Positions 1 to 5,239 of a stretch of 6,091 nt of DNA are shown here, one piece after another. A program made the translations under genes and the position numbers. A model generated the notes under the pieces. It was given only the letters and a program-made list of their open reading frames with translations. It did no database searches and was not told the origin of the DNA. Source of the stretch: Polyangiaceae bacterium (GTDB taxonomy: Bacteria; Myxococcota_A; Polyangia; Polyangiales; Polyangiaceae); the NCBI GenBank assembly GCA_022447485.1, contig JAKVCH010000203.1, positions 1 through 6,091 of the forward strand, read 5' to 3'. Position 1 is the first letter of the stretch, and each line of letters begins with the position of its first letter.

Positions 1-1052
1 CCGCCGCGAAGGTTTTTGGGGTCGCCGCCACTCACTTCGCGCGCAAAGCGATTCAAGCGTTGGGCAATTCTGCGGGGACGATCATCTCCGCTGAGGAGAA
101 AGTCCGTACCCATACGCAGAGGGATACGACAGGCATTGTAGGCGTAGCTGCCGTCGCGCTTGCCTTCGAGAAAACCGTTCGTCGCCGGCTGGGGCGAATC
201 GGTCCGAGTCCCAATTGCAAAATCCGGCAAAAGTCCGGTGTCCGGAGCACTGGAGGTTTGGAGTTTTTCGGCAATCCAATAGGTGTTCGGCAAGATACCC
301 ACCCATAAAGGGTCATCCGAGACGCTTTGGTAGGCTCGAAAGTGGCTGCCCATAAAATCAGAGATACGAGACCCACGATAATGGCCATCATTGGGGGTCA
401 CCCAGTCGCCGAGCAGAGGATAGCGCCCCTCACCGTCAAATTCGCTTTTGCTCATTGCGGCAATCACCCATTCTGCGTGCTCACGGTAGTTTACGGCTCC
501 GCAGGAGCCCCATTGCTTGTCTGCCAAAAGGAACGCATAGGCAATATCCAGGTCACCATCCGTTGCTCCATTATCTCCGCCAACATCAACGCAATTAGTA
601 TTTTGAGACCAGGCCATGATGCCGCTGGTAATGCGGCTCATATGAGCACGGTGATAACGAATCATCGAGTCGAAAATTTCTTTTGCCTCAGGGTCGTGAC
701 CAGCCAGGTAGGCTGTGATGATCATGCCATAACCATGGGCCTCGCTCACCGTGAGGTTACTCGGCTTGGTATGGGAAAAGACAACTTTTTCACCGGGGTT
801 ACAGCCGTCTTTGATATAGGTTTTCTTCCAATAATCGTAATAATCTTTGACGGCTTTATCGCGGGCAGCGGGACTTGCTGAGGGAAGAATTGATCCAGAA
901 GCATATCCGTGAGGACGGCTCCCGAAGGGGTAACGAGAAGCGAGAGGTTGGGAATCGTTGGAAATCGCGAGCGGTGTTTGCCCCGGCTTTTTGACGCAAG
1001 CCGGACAAGAGAGAAGCAAGGCAGCGAGACAGAGGCGGATGGATCGATGCAT
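1..1052 (-). CDS. Exported glycoside hydrolase family 8 enzyme, chitosanase/licheninase type (3' end cut by window)
   Basis: Reading the minus strand from the ATG at 1052 gives 350 residues with no stop before the window edge. An in-frame TAG 12 nt upstream limits the start; a GTG two codons upstream is the only alternative. Residues 1-16 look like a short lipoprotein signal, with LLSC as a possible lipobox (Cys16), so the enzyme probably sits in the periplasm or on the outer membrane. The GH8 fold is clear: SEAHGYGM (103-110) carries the presumed acid Glu104, ATDGDLDIAYA (163-173) is the family signature, and YNACRIPLR (305-313) follows. Asn306 stands where endoglucanase-type GH8 enzymes have the Asp base. 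Asn here, with Glu296 just upstream, fits the Bacillus/Paenibacillus chitosanase/licheninase subgroup, whose general sequence pattern it follows from about residue 70 onward. Roughly the last 70-80 residues are missing. Likely reaction: endo-hydrolysis of chitosan or beta-1,3-1,4-glucan; the sequence alone does not decide which. Confidence 0.9.
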   Translation of the reverse strand, partial: MHRSIRLCLAALLLSCPACVKKPGQTPLAISNDSQPLASRYPFGSRPHGYASGSILPSASPAARDKAVKDYYDYWKKTYIKDGCNPGEKVVFSHTKPSNLTVSEAHGYGMIITAYLAGHDPEAKEIFDSMIRYHRAHMSRITSGIMAWSQNTNCVDVGGDNGATDGDLDIAYAFLLADKQWGSCGAVNYREHAEWVIAAMSKSEFDGEGRYPLLGDWVTPNDGHYRGSRISDFMGSHFRAYQSVSDDPLWVGILPNTYWIAEKLQTSSAPDTGLLPDFAIGTRTDSPQPATNGFLEGKRDGSYAYNACRIPLRMGTDFLLSGDDRPRRIAQRLNRFAREVSGGDPKNLRG

Positions 1053-1134
1053 GCTCACAGCCTACACATTTATTAGGTTTCGAAGAAGGCTGATTCTCGT
1101 CGATGAAGGACCCAAGCTAGGGGCGCTGGGCGAA

Positions 1135-1158
1135 GACTTTTTCCTTTCGATGAAAGTC
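1135..1158. repeat. Weak inverted repeat just after the aldolase-family gene
   Basis: GACTTT (1135-1140) pairs with AAAGTC (1153-1158). A competing inner hairpin pairs CTTTC (1144-1148) with GAAAG (1152-1156). It lies 2 nt beyond the stop codon of the gene ending at 1160. On the minus strand it has no real T-run after it, so it is at best a weak terminator or processing element. The rest of the 1053-1159 gap shows no convincing promoter. A TAATAA near 1070 (minus strand) lacks a good -35 partner. Confidence 0.25.
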
Positions 1159-1159
1159 C

Positions 1160-2311
1160 TTAATCTATCCGCTTCCGTGGACGCCCACGGGCATCAACCG
1201 GGCGTACAGTGATGTTCCCACTCTCAGAAATGTAGGCAATTTCATCCTGCAGGTGGACGGAGACGCAGACATGATTGGGGACAATCTGCACGCGATCGCC
1301 TACGGCTGGTCGCCATGCTGTGTTGCTTAGATCAAGGATGCCGTGTTCTTCATTCATCTCGCGGACGATCACTTCTGGATATTCGGCAACGTAACCGTAG
1401 CCCTCTAGGCCAGGCTCCACTTCTTTAGCAACTGCCTTCGTACCCGCATCAACTACTGCCTGCCCAGGTACTTGGGTACTAATCACCGTTGCTAAGAGCG
1501 AATAGGCACAGTCTTTCGTTGCGCAAACGCCTTGGCTAGCGATATCACGATCGCTGAATACATAGGTTCCGGCGCGCATCTCCGTCATCCCACGGATGAG
1601 ATGACCATGATAAAGGGTGGGCGTGTTCCCACCGCTTACGACTTCAGGCACGTGGCCTTCCGCTTTGAGACGAGCGAGTAATTCATTCAGCTCTCGGTCG
1701 AGGCTTTTGCACCCTTCTTCAAGTTCCTGGATATTTCGGTCTGTCTGAGGGGCAAGATGATCGAGTCGTGGAGCTAATAGATTGCCAGCATGGAAGAAAA
1801 GACCTTTCCATCGGAGTGTCGCTGATGCGTTGATCGCTTCAATCAGTTGGGTCAGATTTTCGTGAGGAGCAAGGCCTGTTCGTTTTCCGCCAAAGTCAAT
1901 CTCAAGCAAGAGGTCGACCGTTCGATTCTTTTCTTCGGTTGCCCGTGCAATACGCTGAATTGCCGTGAGTGAGTCGAGAGCAAAACTAAGCCGAACTCTT
2001 GAGGGCAGTGCTAATAGTCGCTCGATTCGTCGAGGGTCAACGGGGGGGTAAGCGATGAGCAGGTCATCGCAGATGGTCGCCATCTCCTCTGCTTCACGGC
2101 TTGTGGCACAGGTCAGTCCTTGAGCCCCTGCCTTCAGCTGTTGACTGGCGACCCAACGACTCTTGTGGGTTTTTACATGTGGTCGATGGGCGATTCCATG
2201 GAGCTGAGCATATTCAGCTACCTGTCGAATATTCTCCAGCATCTTGGCCTCGTCGACGAGAGCGTGGGGCGTTTCTAGGCTTTGAAGAGCCCGTTCGGTA
2301 GCATTGTTCAT
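1160..2311 (-). CDS. PLP-dependent D-threonine aldolase / D-serine dehydratase family protein
   Basis: 383 residues, full length for the family. The N-terminal alanine-racemase-like TIM barrel opens with LETPHALVDE (12-21). RPHVKTHKS (43-51) carries the PLP lysine, Lys47. SGGNTPT (227-232 and neighbours) is the phosphate-binding loop, and EMRAGTYVFSD (244-254) follows. The C-terminal beta domain has PNHVC (345-349), where His347 and Cys349 match the metal-ligand pair of eukaryotic D-serine dehydratase and related D-threonine aldolases. Known members either split D-threonine to glycine and acetaldehyde or dehydrate D-serine or D-threo-3-hydroxyaspartate. The substrate here cannot be told apart by eye. 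Expected to be cytoplasmic. The ATG at 2311 is chosen because no other in-frame start lies upstream in the short leader and the conserved opening follows directly. No Shine-Dalgarno sequence is visible before it. A strong terminator ends about 30 nt upstream, so expression is probably separate from the SIS gene. Confidence 0.92.
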   Translation of the reverse strand: MNNATERALQSLETPHALVDEAKMLENIRQVAEYAQLHGIAHRPHVKTHKSRWVASQQLKAGAQGLTCATSREAEEMATICDDLLIAYPPVDPRRIERLLALPSRVRLSFALDSLTAIQRIARATEEKNRTVDLLLEIDFGGKRTGLAPHENLTQLIEAINASATLRWKGLFFHAGNLLAPRLDHLAPQTDRNIQELEEGCKSLDRELNELLARLKAEGHVPEVVSGGNTPTLYHGHLIRGMTEMRAGTYVFSDRDIASQGVCATKDCAYSLLATVISTQVPGQAVVDAGTKAVAKEVEPGLEGYGYVAEYPEVIVREMNEEHGILDLSNTAWRPAVGDRVQIVPNHVCVSVHLQDEIAYISESGNITVRPVDARGRPRKRID

Positions 2312-2341
2312 GATGGATTGGGTGAAGAATGGGGTGATACA

Positions 2342-2384
2342 AAAAGAAAAACGACAAGTCTTTGTGACTTGCCGTTTTTCTTTT
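2342..2384 (-). terminator. Strong rho-independent terminator after the SIS gene (possibly bidirectional or attenuator)
   Basis: Two 19-nt arms, 2342-2360 and 2366-2384, pair with one mismatch around a 5-nt loop (TTTGT at 2361-2365). The stem core CAAGTC/GACTTG and CG pairs is flanked by A-rich and T-rich tracts, so either strand ends in a T-rich tail (TTTTTCTTTTT on the minus strand). It begins 35 nt after the stop codon of the SIS gene, the expected place for its terminator. There is no plus-strand gene arriving at it, so use on that strand is not needed. Confidence 0.9.
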
Positions 2385-2419
2385 GTCGAGCAATCTATCG
2401 AAAATTACTCCGATTGACC

Positions 2420-3460
2420 TTAGTGAGTCAGAGTCACCTTGCTCAAACCACGTGGCTTGTCCGGGTCGAGGCCATTGGCTTGGGCTAGAGCACCGGCAAA
2501 AATTTGCCCAGCGACAACTCCCGCGATGGGCGAAACCCATTCAGGCATCGCCGGTAGCTTGAGTCCTAATTCGCTCTTTCCAAGAATTTCTTCGTCGTCA
2601 GTAATGCTGATCAGCCGTGCTTTACGGTCAGCGACTGTTTCGAGAATCTTGGGGACATCAGCGTGGGTCTTGCCTTTCGGTGCAACCAGAAGAACCGGAA
2701 AGCCTTCGCCGATCATGGCAACTGGGCCATGGAGTAGATCTGCAACGCTATAAGGTTCTGCCACCAAGTAATTCGTCTCTTTAATTTTTAGAGAAGTTTC
2801 AAAAGCGGTGGAGTAGTTGTAGCCGCGTCCGATGACCACGAGGTGCTCCATAGACTTGAAGGCTTCAGCTCCGCTGAGAGCTGCATTGGTGTCGATGGTT
2901 TGCTGTACGTAGTCAGGGACTCGAGCCAGCTCTTCCCAGCGCTCTTCTTTACCTTCCATGGCTGCACTGATCATGGCTAAAGCCATCAATTCAGTGGTGT
3001 AGGTCTTGGTAGCGGCAACCGCGCTTTCGACTCCAGCTCTAAGCTGAATCGTATGCTTCGAAGCCTTCGCCAAGGGCGAGTCTGGTTCGTTCGTAATCGC
3101 TGCGGTCAAGGCGCCTTGGTTGGTAGCGGCTTGGACGACACCAACGATATCAGGAGATTGTCCTGATTGACTGACACCGATGGTCAATGAGCCCTTCATG
3201 TTGGGGTTCGAGTCGTAGAGACTGAAGAAGCTCGGTACGGCGAGTCCTGCGGTGAGGTTGTTGTGGATGCCGAGTACGTACTGCGCATAGCGTGCTGCAT
3301 TGTCTGAGCTACCGCGAGCAGCGAAGAGGCCGTAGAGAGGTGCAGCTGTCTTAATATCAGCGGCGAGTGCTTCGACTTCGGCACGACCTTCTGTCAGGAG
3401 GCGGCGCAGCGCTTCGGGCTGCTCACGAATTTCTTTTTGGTAATTGATGCCTTGGCTCAT
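2420..3460 (-). CDS. Two-SIS-domain sugar-phosphate isomerase/deaminase (GlmS-isomerase / NagB-II type)
   Basis: 346 residues starting at an ATG with a good ribosome site (GGAAG 8 nt upstream). The first SIS domain (about 45-170) contains ARGSSDNAA (48-56), SQSGQSPD (97-104) and ESAVAATKTYTTEL (145-158). The second (about 205-320) contains GRGYNYSTAFE (211-221), LKIKE (224-228) and LLHGP (242-246). The C-terminus has KPRGLSKVT. Glu228, His244 and Lys341 line up with the isomerase-domain catalytic residues Glu488, His504 and Lys603 of E. coli GlmS. The glutamine amidotransferase half of GlmS (about 240 residues) is absent, so glutamine cannot be the nitrogen donor. This favours a NagB-II type glucosamine-6-phosphate deaminase (GlcN6P to fructose-6-phosphate plus ammonia), acting in the cytoplasm on amino sugars. 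Another aldose-ketose isomerase of the same fold remains possible. It is preceded by a 320-nt structured region and followed by a strong terminator, so it may be a single-gene unit. Confidence 0.93.
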   Translation of the reverse strand: MSQGINYQKEIREQPEALRRLLTEGRAEVEALAADIKTAAPLYGLFAARGSSDNAARYAQYVLGIHNNLTAGLAVPSFFSLYDSNPNMKGSLTIGVSQSGQSPDIVGVVQAATNQGALTAAITNEPDSPLAKASKHTIQLRAGVESAVAATKTYTTELMALAMISAAMEGKEERWEELARVPDYVQQTIDTNAALSGAEAFKSMEHLVVIGRGYNYSTAFETSLKIKETNYLVAEPYSVADLLHGPVAMIGEGFPVLLVAPKGKTHADVPKILETVADRKARLISITDDEEILGKSELGLKLPAMPEWVSPIAGVVAGQIFAGALAQANGLDPDKPRGLSKVTLTH

Positions 3461-3468
3461 TGAGTGAT

Positions 3469-3473
3469 CTTCC
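3469..3473 (-). promoter_or_regulatory. Ribosome binding site of the SIS gene
   Basis: Minus-strand GGAAG sits 8 nt before the ATG at 3460, a normal spacing. It supports that start over other in-frame codons and contrasts with the aldolase-family gene downstream, which has no visible site. Confidence 0.6.
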
Positions 3474-3511
3474 AGATACGAGGGGTGCCGGGAATGGCGG
3501 GCTCTGGAGAT

Positions 3512-3533
3512 ACCATCTTGGGCTCCAGATGGT
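3512..3533. repeat. Inverted repeat, 7-bp arms, 50-70 nt before the SIS start
   Basis: ACCATCT (3512-3518) and AGATGGT (3527-3533) pair perfectly around an 8-nt loop. It is the closest hairpin to the SIS ribosome site, about 38 nt upstream of it, but does not cover it. It could be a leader hairpin or an operator. On the minus strand no T-run follows. Confidence 0.45.
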
Positions 3534-3606
3534 CAGGTTTTGATGCATGAATCGAGGCCGTGATTGACAAAAATCGTCCAAGTAGTCCGCAGATCGGAAT
3601 ATTTTA

Positions 3607-3618
3607 GCCCTCGAGGGC
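3607..3618. repeat. 12-nt perfect palindrome GCCCTCGAGGGC
   Basis: Positions 3607-3618 read the same on both strands. AT-rich sequence flanks it on one side (AATATTTTA, ending at 3606). A perfect short palindrome next to an AT-rich stretch upstream of a gene is the usual look of a dimeric repressor site, but no second copy was found in the window. It cannot form a usual hairpin without a loop, which slightly favours a DNA role over an RNA role. Confidence 0.4.
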
Positions 3619-3656
3619 GATTTGAGCGCTTCCAGGAGCCTCTCAACGTCAATTTT

Positions 3657-3685
3657 CCCCATTGAGTCAGCGGAGATCAATGGGG
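3657..3685. repeat. Inverted repeat, perfect 9-bp arms, about 200 nt before the SIS start
   Basis: CCCCATTGA (3657-3665) and TCAATGGGG (3677-3685) are perfectly complementary around an 11-nt loop. It is the strongest hairpin in the gene-free region. On the minus strand it is followed by AAAATTGACG and on the plus strand by AGCGTCCCTC, so it lacks a terminator tail either way. It may be an RNA stem in a leader, a transcript-end stabiliser for the aminotransferase message, or a DNA-binding site. Confidence 0.5.
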
Positions 3686-3737
3686 AGCGTCCCTCTTCTA
3701 AGCTGGAGCGAGGACAGGTTTGAGGCTGCGAGCTTCG

Positions 3738-3781
3738 AGCATCTCAAGAAGGTCGCGGGAATCTAGTCTGAAAGAGATGCT
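3738..3781. repeat. Inverted repeat, 8-bp arms, touching the aminotransferase stop codon
   Basis: AGCATCTC (3738-3745) and GAGATGCT (3774-3781) pair perfectly around a 28-nt loop; the second arm overlaps the last base of the aminotransferase stop codon. The loop is long and no T-run follows, so it is a doubtful terminator. It might act as a 3'-end stabilising stem, or be chance. Confidence 0.3.
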
Positions 3782-5151
3782 TAGCTCATCTGAAGAATAC
3801 TCAGCTGCAGGGTATCTTCGAAAGAGAGGAGTAGTTCTTCGCTGATGATCAAAGGTGGAGTGAGGACCAGCACGTCCCGAGCACCTCCGCCAGTGCTGGT
3901 CACGTAGCCATGACGTAGAAGCCTTGCCATTAACTCTCCTGCCCCTCCTCGGCTTTGGCTCAGGTCTAGTCCGACCATCAACCCTGCACCACGAACTTCA
4001 CGAACAACCGTGCCTGCTAATTTTTCCCGGAGCCGCTCGAGGAAAGCCGCTCCAACTCGGGCCGAGCGCTCCAGCAGAGAGTGACGACTCAGAACATCAA
4101 GAGTGGCCAAGGCAGTGGTGCAGGCTAGAGGTGCCCCCGAGAAAGTGGAGGTATGAACAACTTCGTCCTCTTGCTCCCACGCTGCCATCACTTGATGAGT
4201 TCCGATACATGCACTGATTGGAAGACCTCCTCCGAGGCCCTTACCAATACAGACCAGATCGGGAGCGTCTTCGGCTGAAGCGGAGCCTTTACATGAATAG
4301 AGCCACTCACCACTTCTACCGAGACCGGTCCAAACTTCGTCGGCAATCAGCAGAGTACCTGTTTTTTTTGTTTCTTTTCGAAGGACTTGTACGAAGTCTT
4401 TGGGCGGGACGATCACTCCGCCGCGTCCTAAGATTGGTTCAAAAACCAGCGCTGCTACATCACCCTTGGCAAGCTCCACTTGCAGTCTGGCTTGGCAATT
4501 CGTCAGTCCTTCTTCTGTGGCAGGATAGTCAAGAAAAGTGGTGTCTTGGGGCAGGTGTTTTCGAAATGGATCTTTATAACCTGAGCGCAGATCGCTGACG
4601 GCCAAGGAGGCATAATTCAGGCCGTGGTAGGAGGAACGAAAGGCGATTAGGCGTGAGCGACCGGTGGCAAGTAGAGCTGTCTTGATCGCAGCCGTGACAG
4701 CATCGGCGCCACTCTGAGCAAGGATAACCTGAGCATCGGGTGCAGGATGCAGCCTCGCAAGCTTTTCCAGCAATCCGATCTTCGCGTCGCTCGGATAGAC
4801 ATCTCCTAAGCCTTGCATGAGGCGCTCTGATTGAAGCTCCATCGCCCGCAGTATATTGGGATGCTGGTGCCCGAGAAGAAGGGAGCCGAAGCCCGCTGCC
4901 AAGTCAACGTAGCGATTATTGTCGACGTCGAGGAGGTTCACTCCCTTACTTTTCGAGAGCACGATGGACCCAGAAGGGACATCTGCTTTGACGATGCTTT
5001 CGCTCCGAAACTGAGGGCCCATCGGTGCGCTGCAGCGGGTAAAACGGGTCAGCCAGGTTCGCGATTGGGGCCCGGGAGGGCGCACGCTCATATTTGGCAG
5101 GTCTTGGCCTGGAGTTTCTTCTACAGGAGGGGGTAGTTCGCTGAGGCCCAT
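3781..5151 (-). CDS. Class III PLP-dependent aminotransferase of unknown substrate
   Basis: 456 residues from the ATG at 5151, within the family's usual 400-470. That start is chosen because AGAAGAAGAG lies just before it. A TTG at 5187 would start inside a hairpin loop, and the ATG at 5091 has no ribosome site. Fold-type I landmarks (numbered from 5151): DVDNNRYVDLAAGFG (75-89), SGADA (147-151) for phosphate binding, YHG (175-177), EPILGRGG (238-245), the pyridine-contacting Asp in IADEVWTGLGRSG (Asp271), the Schiff-base Lys304 in CIGKGLGGGLP, and HTSTFSG (333-339). The family transfers amino groups from omega-amino acids, ornithine derivatives or amines, usually to 2-oxoglutarate or pyruvate. 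The N-terminal RPPGPQSR motif recalls a group I associate with Myxococcota-like bacteria; that is memory, not a search. All key residues are present, so it should be active, in the cytoplasm. It lies 88 nt after the FHA-GGDEF gene with no clear terminator between them, so co-transcription is plausible. Confidence 0.92.
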   Translation of the reverse strand: MGLSELPPPVEETPGQDLPNMSVRPPGPQSRTWLTRFTRCSAPMGPQFRSESIVKADVPSGSIVLSKSKGVNLLDVDNNRYVDLAAGFGSLLLGHQHPNILRAMELQSERLMQGLGDVYPSDAKIGLLEKLARLHPAPDAQVILAQSGADAVTAAIKTALLATGRSRLIAFRSSYHGLNYASLAVSDLRSGYKDPFRKHLPQDTTFLDYPATEEGLTNCQARLQVELAKGDVAALVFEPILGRGGVIVPPKDFVQVLRKETKKTGTLLIADEVWTGLGRSGEWLYSCKGSASAEDAPDLVCIGKGLGGGLPISACIGTHQVMAAWEQEDEVVHTSTFSGAPLACTTALATLDVLSRHSLLERSARVGAAFLERLREKLAGTVVREVRGAGLMVGLDLSQSRGGAGELMARLLRHGYVTSTGGGARDVLVLTPPLIISEELLLSFEDTLQLSILQMS

Positions 5152-5153
5152 AG

Positions 5154-5163
5154 CTCTTCTTCT
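5154..5163 (-). promoter_or_regulatory. Purine-rich ribosome site deciding the aminotransferase start
   Basis: Minus-strand AGAAGAAGAG ends 2 nt before the ATG at 5151; its upstream part lies at useful Shine-Dalgarno distance. Neither alternative start (TTG at 5187, ATG at 5091) has a comparable purine run. Confidence 0.45.
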
Positions 5164-5176
5164 GCTGCAACCAGAT

Positions 5177-5192
5177 CCCTCTGGCAAGAGGG
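5177..5192. repeat. Small perfect hairpin in the aminotransferase leader
   Basis: CCCTCT (5177-5182) and AGAGGG (5187-5192) form a 6-bp stem with a 4-nt loop. It lies about 25 nt upstream of the ATG at 5151, between the FHA-GGDEF stop and the aminotransferase. No T-run follows on the minus strand, so it is not a standard terminator. It could tune translation or mark an RNA processing point. Confidence 0.4.
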
Positions 5193-5239
5193 AATCGTGC
5201 CGCCGCGATGGTTTCGTCGGCGCCGAGGGCTCTCCGCTC

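Larger units (their letters stand above)
3461..3780 (-). promoter_or_regulatory. 320-nt gene-free leader or spacer before the SIS gene, rich in inverted repeats
   Basis: No convincing protein gene lies between the aminotransferase stop (3781) and the SIS start (3460). The stretch carries four separate inverted repeats, at 3512-3533, 3607-3618, 3657-3685 and 3738-3781. None is followed by a T-run on the minus strand, so none is a standard terminator. No clear -35/-10 pair was found; a minus-strand TAAAAT near 3606 lacks a good -35 partner. The region most simply holds the SIS gene's promoter and untranslated leader and the aminotransferase transcript's 3' end. A cis-acting regulatory RNA is possible, but I do not see the conserved core of the glmS ribozyme. 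Function is unknown. Confidence 0.4.

Noticed and set aside
327..881. A 184-codon plus-strand frame
   Set aside because: It lies wholly inside the GH8 gene on the opposite strand, which has clear family motifs; the plus-strand product has none.
2214..2540. A 108-codon minus-strand frame across the SIS end and aldolase start
   Set aside because: It reads through the terminator hairpin and both neighbouring genes in another frame, and its low-complexity Phe-rich part comes from the hairpin's T tracts.
3423..3680. An 85-codon minus-strand frame (79 from its first ATG) in the gene-free region, with a plausible helical start (GKIDVERLLEALKSPSRAKI)
   Set aside because: It has no ribosome site, overlaps the SIS gene by 38 nt in another frame, and its second half is rich in Pro, Ser and Arg without domain character. 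The first half faintly recalls an ArsR-type helix but is too short to support a call.
3461..3780. glmS ribozyme upstream of the SIS gene
   Set aside because: An AGCGC string is present in the leader, but the rest of the conserved ribozyme core is not found in the right order, and the gene lacks the amidotransferase half of GlmS.
3720..3800. A short minus-strand frame reading past the aminotransferase stop (ending MLEARSLKPVLAPA)
   Set aside because: Only 14 codons follow its ATG, there is no ribosome site, and the upstream part is a shadow of the aminotransferase.
4218..4598. A 126-codon plus-strand frame
   Set aside because: It lies inside the aminotransferase gene and gives a Leu/Arg-rich product typical of an antisense reading of a coding region.
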